A stretch of 64,000 nt of DNA, from contig NZ_DATBBJ010000019.1 of the NCBI RefSeq assembly GCF_036271055.1, forward strand, positions 1 to 64,000. Reading direction: 5' to 3'. Below, one piece after another: positions 52,344-61,062 of the stretch. How positions within the stretch are numbered: position 1 is the first letter of the stretch; each line of letters starts with the position of its first letter. The DNA comes from Scandinavium sp036271055 (GTDB lineage Bacteria > Pseudomonadota > Gammaproteobacteria > Enterobacterales > Enterobacteriaceae). Position numbers and translations under genes: made by a program. Below the pieces are notes generated by a model. The model had not been told where the DNA came from. It did no database searches and worked only from the letters and a program-made list of their open reading frames with translations.

Positions 52344-53483
52344 TTATGCCTCCATCTGGCCCAGTTTGATTTGTGCCAGCAGCGCCAGGTGATCGTAAAC
52401 CACCCATTCATCGACGATTTTGCCGTTCACAATGTGGTAATGCGACATGCCCATCACAAACAGACGTTCACCGGTCGGTTTGCCCAGCTCACCGTAGCCC
52501 AGGTGATGCCCTTCCATGATCCATCGCACCGCCACTTTGGTGCCGCCTTCCTCGCATGGATTGGAGCACACGTGCTGCGGCATCCAGGCCCCGTCCGGGA
52601 TCATGCCAATTAGTGCCAGCGTCTGGTGGATAACCGCTGCCTGACCGTACAACTCTTTCATCAATGGGCCGTGATACTGCACATTCGAGGCGTAGACATC
52701 TTTGATTTTGCCGAGCATCCGACGGTTATAAATTTCATGCAGCCATTGCAGGCACTGCGCTTCGAGATCGGTATGAGCGATAGAGTCGTCGCACTGCATT
52801 TCCGGTGGATATTGGCCTACCATTCGGCGGTTTTCACCGATATCAGTCACGCGGAAACCTTTATCAAACTGCTCTTTTGCCATGCCATAGGCCACGGCAT
52901 CGGTGTCAAGCCCGAGCTGGCGCATCATCGCCATGTTGTCGCTGACTACCCACTCGCGATAAATCTTGTTCTCGTGGATCATGCAGTCTGCCACGGTGCG
53001 GGTAACGAAAGTGCGATTGGTCGGTTTACCCAAATGACTGAACTGCGTATGGCGACCGCTGCCCGTCACCAGATGCGAAGTGTAGAAACCGTTAATATCG
53101 TCGCCATTCCAGATAACCTGAGTCGCCATACCGCGACGTTCCGGGAACGCAACCAGACGCTGTAACGTATCCTGTACCACCTGTTCACGGTTATACATGG
53201 TTCCCAGTGCATTATATAAAACGCAGTTGTGGGTGTAGTGGGTATAAATTAAGCCGACATCACGCTCATCCCAGATTTTATGCGTGCAGCGCACGATATA
53301 ATCGACAATATCAGTATAACAATCATCAAATCCACGTAATGATTGAGCGCGTGGGCGCTTTTCCGGAACCAGATCGATAAAGTCACGACGTTCCACTTGT
53401 AATACAGGCTCATCACGGCTGGATTTTGCATTACTTTTTTCTGCGACTACCGCTGCTTTATTGGTTGCTTCAGTTGAAGACAT
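52344..53483 (-). CDS. Two-domain NTF2/SnoaL-like protein 1
   Basis: The 379-residue protein has a polar, probably disordered N-terminus (1-50) and two NTF2-like domains, about 55-195 and 245-375. Matching motifs in both halves are IYTHYTHNCVLYNALG/VYASNVQYHGPLM and GKPTNRTFVTRTVADCMIHE/GKPTGERLFVMGMSHYHIVN, which point to internal duplication. SnoaL-like proteins act as isomerases, cyclases or dehydratases on small molecules. An AGGAGGT site precedes the ATG. It is followed at once by HisD 1. Function unknown; likely a step in the same pathway. Confidence 0.78.
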   Translation of the reverse strand: MSSTEATNKAAVVAEKSNAKSSRDEPVLQVERRDFIDLVPEKRPRAQSLRGFDDCYTDIVDYIVRCTHKIWDERDVGLIYTHYTHNCVLYNALGTMYNREQVVQDTLQRLVAFPERRGMATQVIWNGDDINGFYTSHLVTGSGRHTQFSHLGKPTNRTFVTRTVADCMIHENKIYREWVVSDNMAMMRQLGLDTDAVAYGMAKEQFDKGFRVTDIGENRRMVGQYPPEMQCDDSIAHTDLEAQCLQWLHEIYNRRMLGKIKDVYASNVQYHGPLMKELYGQAAVIHQTLALIGMIPDGAWMPQHVCSNPCEEGGTKVAVRWIMEGHHLGYGELGKPTGERLFVMGMSHYHIVNGKIVDEWVVYDHLALLAQIKLGQMEA

Positions 53484-53647
53484 ATAACCTCCTGCATTGC
53501 ATTGATGTTATGTCGCATTCTGTTAATGAATATTTGGGCAGCGTTGTTATGCCAAAATATCAGCTTAGAAACAGAAAACGGGTACAGTGACGCCTCACCG
53601 AGTGACAGGTGATAATGTCGGGTGAAAATTAAGACAACAGAGCCTCG

Positions 53648-53670
53648 CGATAAAAGCGTAACTTTTATCG
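53648..53670. repeat. Perfect inverted repeat upstream of NTF2-like protein 1
   Basis: CGATAAAAG and CTTTTATCG are perfect inverted repeats around CGTAA in the 230-bp gap between the two NTF2-like genes. It may be an operator or an RNA hairpin. It does not match the LacI sites at 55900 and 55989. Confidence 0.55.
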
Positions 53671-53689
53671 ATTAACTTTATCTATTTAT

Positions 53690-53708
53690 TGGGGAGTGTC
53701 CCTCCCCA
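53690..53708 (-). terminator. Hairpin after NTF2-like protein 2
   Basis: TGGGGAG and CTCCCCA pair around a 5-base loop just after the stop. On the minus strand AATAAATAG rather than a T run follows, so termination would be weak. Confidence 0.4.
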
Positions 53709-53713
53709 TACTA

Positions 53714-54685
53714 TTAACTGTATATCTGTGACCAGATAGCTAATTCATCGATGCCAAGATATTCCCGCATAATTAAGCCATCCCGTAATTCCAGTTGGCT
53801 TATTCCGGTAATTGAAATAGGACGACGCGTCGGAGCACCGAACTGACCAAAACCGTCATGCCAGGTGAGTAATGACCAGCGCAGTGCAAGCCTGACTGGT
53901 TCGTTCGCATCTCGGCGCACAATCAGATGGTGCAATTGCGTTTCGCTATCAGCAAAAGAGGCACGATAGCCCGACAGGAAAGCGCCGATATCCTGCTCGC
54001 CAGTACGCAGCACATGCCCGGGGCCATGCAGCGTCGCCGCCGGATGATAAAGCCCCGGCACCACGCCGCTGTTACCGCCCGCCCACATCGACAGATAACG
54101 CTCGACTAGCCCTGCCAGCGGCCCGTCAACATCATCACCTTCCGGCCCACCGGCCCATAATGCGTCCAGTTCTTCTGCCGACTGAATTGACGTGCCCAGT
54201 TCCCGTCGTGTTTGCGCCAGCTCCCGCGCAAACTGTGGCACGCTCAGTCCGATCTGGCTGATGATCGCCGCCCGGTCCTGCAATAACCACTCCTGACGAA
54301 CCACCCCATCGGCACAAATGCGATCGGCAAACGTGCGCACCCACAGCGTATTGCCGCTCGGCTTGCCGAAAAAACCTTCGCCAAGATGTTGAATACAGGC
54401 CAGCGTTCTTTGTGCCGCGTAGTATTCATTGTGTGGCGAGTGGCTACATAAAATGTCTTCGGTAAGCACCTTGCGCTGAGGAAAACTGTGCATCGCTTCG
54501 AGCGTCAAACGGACAAACTGAGAGAGGTCAGTCAGTTGTTTTTCCGGTGTCTGGAATACCACCGGGGTGGCGTAAAAGTCCGCCAGTTGCCCAATATCTT
54601 TTTGCTCCCAGACCACGTGTGTCAGGGTCAGAATAAATTGCTGGATAGAATCAAACTGTGGGCTGAAACCCGGTAACCTGTTCAT
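53714..54685 (-). CDS. Two-domain NTF2/SnoaL-like protein 2
   Basis: The 323-residue protein is a shorter paralog of the protein at 52344-53483. It has two NTF2-like domains, about 5-155 and 180-320, with the parallel motifs GKPSGNTLWVRTFADRICAD and GAPTRRPISITGISQLELRD. The start ATG overlaps the lacI stop by 4 bases (ATGA), so it is translated with the regulator. Having two such proteins in one cluster suggests either a heteromer or two steps on related compounds. Function unknown. Confidence 0.78.
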   Translation of the reverse strand: MNRLPGFSPQFDSIQQFILTLTHVVWEQKDIGQLADFYATPVVFQTPEKQLTDLSQFVRLTLEAMHSFPQRKVLTEDILCSHSPHNEYYAAQRTLACIQHLGEGFFGKPSGNTLWVRTFADRICADGVVRQEWLLQDRAAIISQIGLSVPQFARELAQTRRELGTSIQSAEELDALWAGGPEGDDVDGPLAGLVERYLSMWAGGNSGVVPGLYHPAATLHGPGHVLRTGEQDIGAFLSGYRASFADSETQLHHLIVRRDANEPVRLALRWSLLTWHDGFGQFGAPTRRPISITGISQLELRDGLIMREYLGIDELAIWSQIYS

Positions 54686-55752
54686 TCAACCTCCTGCGGC
54701 TGGAAGAGTGAGATGCCGTCTTTTTCCACCACGCCAGCCTGTGGCCGACGGGCAGAATGGCGAACCACCAGCAGACCGGGCACCACCACCTGCTCGGGCT
54801 CAATCGTTCCGCTGTCTATTTGTTTCATCAGCAGCGCCACCGTGGCCTGTACCATCGCATCCACCGGCTGAGAGGCCGACGTCAGCGCATAAGAAGGCCA
54901 GCCCGAAGGCCCGGTATCGTCATAGCCAATCACCGACACATCTTCCGGAATACGCAGGCCAAACTCATAACGAGCGACATCCATCACCGTTAACGCCATG
55001 TGATCGTTGGCGGCGAAGATGGCATCCGGCACCGAAGACGAAGAAAAGAGTTCGCTGGCCGCTCGTCGGGTTTGCGCAGCATCGTAATCGCCTTGCACCA
55101 CCCGAACCGACGCAATGCCCTGCCCGGTCAACGTGTCAACGAACCCCTGCTGACGGGCCTGATTCACCGAGGAATCAGCCAGGCCTGCCACATAAGCGAA
55201 GCGCTGATGAGCTCCGGCCAGCAGGAAGTGTGCAATTTGTCTGGCTGCTGCTTCGTTATCACTGTTGACGCTGGACACCATGCCACTCTCTTCGCTGCGG
55301 TTAAACAGCACTACCGGGATCCCGGCAGCGACACACTCCTGCGACAGCTCCATCGACAGCGAAACCGACGCCAACACAATGCCATCCACTCGATACTGCA
55401 TGATCTGATCGAAGATCCGGTCTACGTTGCCGTCCCGATCGCCCACGAACAGCAACAGGTGATAGTTCAGGTCGTCCAGTTTCTGTGCCAGCGCCTCAAG
55501 CACCTGCGGGTAAAACTGGTTATCGAAATAGGACATCACCACCCCAACAATCCGCGATCGGGCGGTGTTGAGTGAACGGGCAATCGCATTAGGCCGATAG
55601 CCCAATTCACGCGCGGCTTTCAGCACTTTTTCACGGGTCGCCGGAGAGATGCTCGCCCCCGGGGTGAACGTCCTCGAGACCGCAGACTGTGACACGCCCG
55701 CTATCTGTGCAACCTGTTGTGATGTCACCGGACCAAAAGTCTTACGTTTCAT
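54682..55752 (-). CDS. LacI-family transcriptional regulator
   Basis: The 356-residue protein has an N-terminal LacI helix-turn-helix (VTSQQVAQIAGVSQSAVSRT, then hinge-helix region YRPNAIARSLNTARS) and a periplasmic-binding-protein-like effector domain. It is divergent from the MFS gene and its arm, and first in the NTF2-like arm. Two LacI-type near-palindromes lie in the 368 bp between the arms. Likely represses both arms until a pathway intermediate binds. Confidence 0.9.
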   Translation of the reverse strand: MKRKTFGPVTSQQVAQIAGVSQSAVSRTFTPGASISPATREKVLKAARELGYRPNAIARSLNTARSRIVGVVMSYFDNQFYPQVLEALAQKLDDLNYHLLLFVGDRDGNVDRIFDQIMQYRVDGIVLASVSLSMELSQECVAAGIPVVLFNRSEESGMVSSVNSDNEAAARQIAHFLLAGAHQRFAYVAGLADSSVNQARQQGFVDTLTGQGIASVRVVQGDYDAAQTRRAASELFSSSSVPDAIFAANDHMALTVMDVARYEFGLRIPEDVSVIGYDDTGPSGWPSYALTSASQPVDAMVQATVALLMKQIDSGTIEPEQVVVPGLLVVRHSARRPQAGVVEKDGISLFQPQEVE

Positions 55753-55899
55753 TGCCGCGGTTCCTTTTTACCCTTCTCTGTCATCACGCTTAAGCCCCCT
55801 AAGCTGTTGTTGCATCAGTGTAACGGACTCTGAGGGTAACGCCAGACTGACGTTTTTTGGCCCTCTGCGAAATGCCTGTTTTTTATACTTACACCATCT

Positions 55900-55915
55900 T
55901 TGCATGCGTATGCAA
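55900..55915. promoter_or_regulatory. Candidate LacI-family operator O1
   Basis: TTGCATGCGTATGCAA has perfect 6-bp arms TTGCAT/ATGCAA and a central CG, the hallmark of LacI/GalR operators. Confidence 0.75.
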
Positions 55916-55988
55916 CAGCCAATATTATTTTTTTCACATTTACAAACTTATGCTTTACAAATTTGAAACCTTTTCATAACTTCAACGG

Positions 55989-56004
55989 TTGAATACGTAT
56001 GCAC
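55989..56004. promoter_or_regulatory. Candidate LacI-family operator O2
   Basis: TTGAATACGTATGCAC is a degenerate copy of the first site with the same central ACGTAT core. The centres of the two sites are 89 bp apart. Confidence 0.65.
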
Positions 56005-56120
56005 AACACAAAAAAACGCCGTCAGTGATACCGGTGAGATGAGGTCCTTAACTCAGGATTGAACCGGTTAATGCCGTACTTGATTGGTTTTAACCCATTA
56101 ATTTTACGAGGTTCAACACC

Positions 56121-57350
56121 ATGTTTCGTGCACTCATCCGTCGACCAGACGTCCGACTCTTTTTCAGCATTAGCGTTTTGTTTTTCATCTGCATTCACAG
56201 CATTGATGCCTTCCTGGCCCCGATGTTGATCAACGACGGGATGCAGCCAGAAATCGTTGGGTTGATCATGGGCGCCAGCGGCCTGGCGACGCTGTTCGTC
56301 CGCTTCCCGATTGGTATCCTGTCCGATGTGGTTAAGAGCCGGAAGATTTTTATCCAGCTCAGCCTGCTGCTGCCGCTGGTCACCTGGCCGATTGCCTGGC
56401 TCGAACCTACTCCGGTTACGCTGTATATCGCCAAAGCCGCCGATGGCATTACCGCCGCCACCTGGGTGTTGTATAACATCCTGTTTATTCGCTATTTCGA
56501 CCGCAAAGAAGCACCCGCCGCCGTCGCATTATTGGCGCTGGCAGGGCCGGTTGGCGTATTTCTGGGCAACTGTGTGGGCGGCGCGCTGATCCACTTTTTC
56601 AACCAAAGCGCCGGATATTTTGTCTCCAGCGTGTCGGCGCTACTGGCGCTTATTCTCACCACGCGGATTAAAGACGTTCACGATGCGGCGCGCGCACCAA
56701 CGCTAAACGCCTGTATTGTCAGCGCTAAACGCCAACTGGCGGATCCTTCGGTCTGGTTGATTGGCCTGCTCGCGACGCTAATCATCCTCGTGCCGTTTGC
56801 CACTCGTGATACCCTGACGCCGATTTATGCCCAGCAACTCGGTGGTAAAGCCGGGATCCTGACGCTGTTGAGTAATATCCATCTGATTTTCTATGCCTTG
56901 GCCATCGCCCTGTGTAGCTCAGTGTTTTACAACCGTTTGGGATTGGTGAATACCGCGCTTATCGCCATCGTGTTGCAGATAATTTCCAGCGTCGCCATTC
57001 CCTTCACCAGTAATCTGTACGCCATTTATCTGTGGCAGGCGATGGCTGGTTTCTCGTTCGGTGCAGCTTTCGCGGTCCTGATGTCATTGAGCGTGGTGAA
57101 TACCGTTGAAGATGAACAATCAACGCGAATGGGTTTGTTCCAGACTATTTATTCCTGCGGCATGTTTGTCGGCCCGGTGCTAATGGGGGTGATGCTCCAG
57201 CACGTGAATCTTTCGTCCGGCTATTTAGTGATTGGCGCGCTTTCAGTGGTCTCATTAATTATCACCCCACTTGCCGCACGAAGCGTACAACAGCGTCGTA
57301 TTCCCAAAGTGAATACCGGAGGCACCGCATTATCCACTGCCCGGGAATAA
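56121..57350 (+). CDS. MFS transporter of the island cluster
   Basis: The 409-residue protein has about 12 membrane segments and an MFS motif A-like RFPIGILSDVVKSRKIFIQL between segments 2 and 3. It heads the second arm of the cluster, right after the operators, and is probably the uptake system for the pathway substrate. The family cannot be narrowed to a substrate by reading alone. Confidence 0.85.
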   Translation: MFRALIRRPDVRLFFSISVLFFICIHSIDAFLAPMLINDGMQPEIVGLIMGASGLATLFVRFPIGILSDVVKSRKIFIQLSLLLPLVTWPIAWLEPTPVTLYIAKAADGITAATWVLYNILFIRYFDRKEAPAAVALLALAGPVGVFLGNCVGGALIHFFNQSAGYFVSSVSALLALILTTRIKDVHDAARAPTLNACIVSAKRQLADPSVWLIGLLATLIILVPFATRDTLTPIYAQQLGGKAGILTLLSNIHLIFYALAIALCSSVFYNRLGLVNTALIAIVLQIISSVAIPFTSNLYAIYLWQAMAGFSFGAAFAVLMSLSVVNTVEDEQSTRMGLFQTIYSCGMFVGPVLMGVMLQHVNLSSGYLVIGALSVVSLIITPLAARSVQQRRIPKVNTGGTALSTARE

Positions 57351-57439
57351 TTATTTTCCGTCCTTAACGTCTATCCAGCATTGTCTGTTCCGTCAACCCG
57401 GCAGGCATGGCTCTATCTGAAATCAGTAAGGAGACTATT

Positions 57440-58771
57440 GTGGTCCGTTATTTAAAAACCAGTAAATCATTATCTGAACGTCAGCAGGCGAATAAACAGG
57501 TGAGCATCACCGTTGAAAATATCCTTGCCGATATTGAACTTCGTGGTGATGAGGCCGTGCGTGAATTATCCCGTAAATTCGATAATTTCGACCGCGAGGA
57601 TTATCGTTTATCTCAGGCTGAAATAGACGCATGCTTTCGCAAATTAAGCCGACAGGATATTAAAGATATCGAGTTTGCTCAGCAGCAGGTGTTCAATTTT
57701 GCCACCGCGCAAAAAGCCTGTTTGCAGGATTTAGAAATAGAAACCCGTCCAGGGGTGATTCTTGGACATAAAAATATTCCAGTGAATGCCGTGGGTTGTT
57801 ATGTGCCAGGCGGGAAATACCCGCTGCTGGCCTCCGCACACATGTCGATCATTACCGCCCGAGTGGCAGGTTGTTCCCGCATTGTGAGTTGCGCGCCGCC
57901 GTTTCATGGTGCCCCTGCCCCGGCGATTGTCGTGGCTCAGTCTATGGCGGGTGCCACCGATATTTATGCGCTGGGCGGTATTCAGGCGATTGGCGCCATG
58001 GCGCTGGGAACGCAAACCCTTCAGCCTGTCGACATGCTGGTGGGCCCGGGTAACGCTTTTGTGGCAGAAGCCAAACGTCAATTGTTTGGTCGTGTCGGCA
58101 TCGACTTGTTCGCCGGGCCAACAGAAACGCTGGTCATTGCCGATGAAACGGTCGATGGCGAACTTTGCGCTACGGATCTGCTAGGTCAGGCCGAACATGG
58201 CGTAACCACGCCAGCCATTCTGCTGACTAATTCCGAAAAACTGGCCCGTGAAACACTGCGCGAAGTGGAACGTTTACTGACGATCCTGCCGACCGCCACC
58301 ATCGCCCGTCAGGCGTGGCAGGATTACGGCGAGGTTATCGTCTGCGACAGTTACGAAGAGATGCTCGCCGAAGCAGACCGTATCGCTTCCGAACACGTGC
58401 AGGTCATGACCGACCGCGATGACTGGTTCCAGCAGAATATGACCAACTACGGCGCGTTGTTCCTCGGGCCGCGCACTAACGTCGCCTATGGCGATAAAGT
58501 CATCGGCACCAATCACACGCTACCAACGCAGAAAGCCGCTCGCTATACAGGTGGGCTGTGGGTCGGCAAATTCATGAAAACCTGCACCTGGCAGAAGGTG
58601 CTGACCGACGAAGCGTCAGCGGAAATCGGCAGTTACTGTTCGCGCCTGTGCCAACTGGAAGGGTTCGCCGGACATGGCGAGCAGGCCAATATTCGCGTGC
58701 GTCGTTACGGCAACCGTGAAGTGGAGTATGCCGGCAGCGTGGCCCCCTTCGATGTGGCAAAGGTTTCCTGA
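57440..58771 (+). CDS. Histidinol-dehydrogenase-family enzyme 2 (catabolic paralog)
   Basis: The start is GTG at 57440, set by GGAG 6 bases upstream; earlier in-frame ATG at 57407 has no such site. The 443-residue protein keeps the HisD residues Q250 and H253 (GQAEHG), E318 and H319 (SEHVQ), D352 (YGDKVIGTNH) and H412. It shares ARYTGGLWVGKFMKTCTWQ with paralog 1 and departs from the HisD signature at FAGPTETLVIAD. Its stop overlaps the SDR start. Probably oxidises a hydroxyl end of the substrate to a carboxylate; not a histidine enzyme. Confidence 0.85.
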   Translation: MVRYLKTSKSLSERQQANKQVSITVENILADIELRGDEAVRELSRKFDNFDREDYRLSQAEIDACFRKLSRQDIKDIEFAQQQVFNFATAQKACLQDLEIETRPGVILGHKNIPVNAVGCYVPGGKYPLLASAHMSIITARVAGCSRIVSCAPPFHGAPAPAIVVAQSMAGATDIYALGGIQAIGAMALGTQTLQPVDMLVGPGNAFVAEAKRQLFGRVGIDLFAGPTETLVIADETVDGELCATDLLGQAEHGVTTPAILLTNSEKLARETLREVERLLTILPTATIARQAWQDYGEVIVCDSYEEMLAEADRIASEHVQVMTDRDDWFQQNMTNYGALFLGPRTNVAYGDKVIGTNHTLPTQKAARYTGGLWVGKFMKTCTWQKVLTDEASAEIGSYCSRLCQLEGFAGHGEQANIRVRRYGNREVEYAGSVAPFDVAKVS

Positions 58772-59538
58772 TGATGAGCCTGCCGCGTATGCCCGGGTTC
58801 CGGCTTGATAACCGGCGGGCGCTGGTCACGGGTGGCTCCCGTGGGATCGGCTTTGCCGCTGCGATTGCGCTGGCGCAGGCGGGAGCTGAAGTGTGGATCG
58901 CCGCTCGCGATGTCCAGACATTGCAGGGAGCGACTGACCGCGCCGCTACGGAAGGCCTCATCCTGCATGCCGTCGCGCTGGACATCACCGACACCGCTCA
59001 CGTGGCGGAAACACTTTCGACTCTGCCCGCATTCGACGTACTGGTGAACAGCGCCGGGCTTGCGCGTCACCAGCCGTTTCTTGAGGTCAGCGAAGCCAAT
59101 TTTGATGCGGTTATGGCGCTCAACCTGCGGGCCACCTTTTTCCTCAGCCAGCAGGTCGCGAGACGAATGCACAGCGAGGGAATTGCCGGGTCGATTATCC
59201 ATATTTCCTCGCAGATGGGGCATGTGGGCGGGCCGAATCGCAGCGTCTATTGCGCTTCTAAATTCGCGATTGAAGGCTTGTGTAAAACCATGGCGCTGGA
59301 ACTGGGTGGTGCTGGCATTCGGGTTAATACGCTTTGTCCGACGTTTATCGATACCGAACTGTCACATGCGAACCTGCAAGATCCGCAATTCAGGGACTAT
59401 GTGCTGGAGAATATCAAGCTCAAGCGTTTAGGCACGCTGGAAGACATCATGGGTCCGGTGGTGTTCCTCGCTTCGCCTGCTTCGGCGCTGATCACCGGCA
59501 CCTCTTTATTGGTAGACGGCGGGTGGACGGCATCATGA
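58771..59538 (+). CDS. Short-chain dehydrogenase/reductase
   Basis: The 255-residue SDR has the cofactor motif TGGSRGIG (20-27), NSAG (93-96) and the catalytic S147, Y160 and K164 in SSQMGHVGGPNRSVYCASK. The start overlaps the previous stop (TGATG) and the stop overlaps the next gene (ATGA), so the arm is tightly coupled. It probably interconverts an alcohol and a ketone in the pathway. A second ATG one codon in is equally possible. Confidence 0.88.
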   Translation: MMSLPRMPGFRLDNRRALVTGGSRGIGFAAAIALAQAGAEVWIAARDVQTLQGATDRAATEGLILHAVALDITDTAHVAETLSTLPAFDVLVNSAGLARHQPFLEVSEANFDAVMALNLRATFFLSQQVARRMHSEGIAGSIIHISSQMGHVGGPNRSVYCASKFAIEGLCKTMALELGGAGIRVNTLCPTFIDTELSHANLQDPQFRDYVLENIKLKRLGTLEDIMGPVVFLASPASALITGTSLLVDGGWTAS

Positions 59539-60263
59539 ATGAGAGAGCTATCCACAATCACTCGCTGCCACTGGTACTACTGGGCGGAACGCTGTGCAAC
59601 GGGCGTTTATGGCTACCGATGCTGGAAACGCTGAATGCCAGCCATGTTATCAGCATCACGCTGGAAGGTGCCGATTCAACAGAATCCTTTGCACAACAGT
59701 TGCTCAGCACCTTGCCGCCGCGCTTTTGCGTAGTGGGCTTTTCGCTTGGCGCAATGGTGGCGTTACAGATGCTAGCCGATGCGCCACAGCGTATTGCCGG
59801 GATGGCGCTGCTGTCGGTGAATCCTCTGGCAGATGATCCGAACAATGCCCCATCGCGGCGGGAGGCAGTCAAGGAAGCCCGTCGACAAGGGTTGGGAACA
59901 TGGCTGACCGCCACGATGTGGCCTCGTTATGTGGCACCGGCACATCTTGAACGGGAAGTGCTGCATCGCACGCTGGTGCAGATGGCAGAAGAGTCCGGCG
60001 TGGAGACTTTCGCCAAACAGACCGAGGTCGCCATCTCTCGCCAGGACAAGCGCGCTGCGCTGGCCACGTTCACCGCCCCGACGCTGATCATCAACGGGGC
60101 ACACGACCCCATTTGTACTCCTCATCACCACCAGTTAGCCGCAGAAGCGGCGGCCTGTGCGCAACAGATTACGTTCAGCGACTGTGGGCATTTTCTGCCT
60201 CTGGAAGCACCTGAACGGCTGGCGTCCAGCTTGCGGAACTGGTTAAAGGAAATTATCACATGA
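59535..60263 (+). CDS. Alpha/beta hydrolase
   Basis: The 242-residue protein has the nucleophile elbow GFSLG (S70), an acid in INGAHDPICTP and the catalytic histidine in DCGHFLPLE, a complete Ser-Asp-His triad. It resembles the carboxylesterase/lactonase and enol-lactonase group. The open frame begins at 59334 inside the SDR gene in another phase; the ATG at 59535 overlapping the SDR stop is the real start. Confidence 0.85.
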   Translation: MNERAIHNHSLPLVLLGGTLCNGRLWLPMLETLNASHVISITLEGADSTESFAQQLLSTLPPRFCVVGFSLGAMVALQMLADAPQRIAGMALLSVNPLADDPNNAPSRREAVKEARRQGLGTWLTATMWPRYVAPAHLEREVLHRTLVQMAEESGVETFAKQTEVAISRQDKRAALATFTAPTLIINGAHDPICTPHHHQLAAEAAACAQQITFSDCGHFLPLEAPERLASSLRNWLKEIIT

Positions 60264-61051
60264 GAAACAACGCACTTAAGGCGGCCTTCCGCCAGCAAAC
60301 CCCTATCGTTAACGGCTGGCTGGCGATCCCCTCCAGCTACAGCGCAGAAATTACCGGTCATCAGGGTTACGACTGCGTCACCGTGGATATGCAGCACGGG
60401 ATGATTGATTTCGCCAGCGCAGTGACGATGTTACAGGCGCTTTCAGCCACCCCGGCGACACCGCTGGCACGCGTTGGCGGCAATGATCCCACGCAAATCA
60501 TGCGTCTGCTTGATGCCGGAGCCTGGGGCATTATCTGCCCCATGATTTCAACCGCGCAGGAAGCGCAACAGTTTGTCTCTGCCTGCCGCTATCCCCCGCA
60601 GGGCAATCGCTCCTACGGCCCCGCCCGGGCGCTGCTATATGGCGGCAAAGATTACCCGAGCTACGCCAATGACGAAATCCTGACTCTGGCGATGATCGAA
60701 ACGCGTGAAGGGTTAAAAAACCTGAACGCCATTCTTGCCACAGATGGACTGGACGGCGTATTTATCGGGCCAAACGATCTCTCGTTGACCTTAACGGGCA
60801 GCGCCAGCGCTGAATCTCAACATCCCGAAATGCTGGCCGCCGTGGAACAAGTGCTGGCGGCGTGTCGCGAACACCACAAAATCGCCGGGATTTTTTGTAC
60901 TTCGGGCCAGGCGGCTGCCGCTCGTCTGACGCAGGGTTTCCATTTTGTCACCCCGGCAAACGACGTTATGCAGTTGGGTCGCGCGGGGCGTGAAGCCGTC
61001 GCACTTAGTCGCGGTGAAATTCCCGCCGCCACCGGTTCATCAGGTTATTAA
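60260..61051 (+). CDS. HpcH/HpaI-family aldolase
   Basis: The 263-residue protein belongs to the class II aldolases that split 4-hydroxy-2-oxo acids to pyruvate and an aldehyde. Expected residues are present: H46 in VDMQHG, R71 in LARVGG, metal ligands E147 (AMIETREG) and D173 (GPNDLS). It overlaps the hydrolase gene by 4 bases. It probably makes the cleavage that feeds central metabolism. Confidence 0.88.
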   Translation: MRNNALKAAFRQQTPIVNGWLAIPSSYSAEITGHQGYDCVTVDMQHGMIDFASAVTMLQALSATPATPLARVGGNDPTQIMRLLDAGAWGIICPMISTAQEAQQFVSACRYPPQGNRSYGPARALLYGGKDYPSYANDEILTLAMIETREGLKNLNAILATDGLDGVFIGPNDLSLTLTGSASAESQHPEMLAAVEQVLAACREHHKIAGIFCTSGQAAAARLTQGFHFVTPANDVMQLGRAGREAVALSRGEIPAATGSSGY

Positions 61052-61062
61052 GGAGAACACTC

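Larger units (their letters stand above)
55753..56120. promoter_or_regulatory. Divergent control region of the island catabolic cluster
   Basis: The 368 bp between lacI and the MFS gene are AT-rich, contain the two candidate LacI operators and no gene. The MFS gene has ACGAGG as a ribosome binding site 9 bases before its ATG. Confidence 0.7.

Noticed and set aside
53537..53560. Possible sigma-54 promoter (TTGGCAT...GCTGC on the minus strand)
   Set aside because: The spacing between the GG and GC elements is not the required 10 bases.
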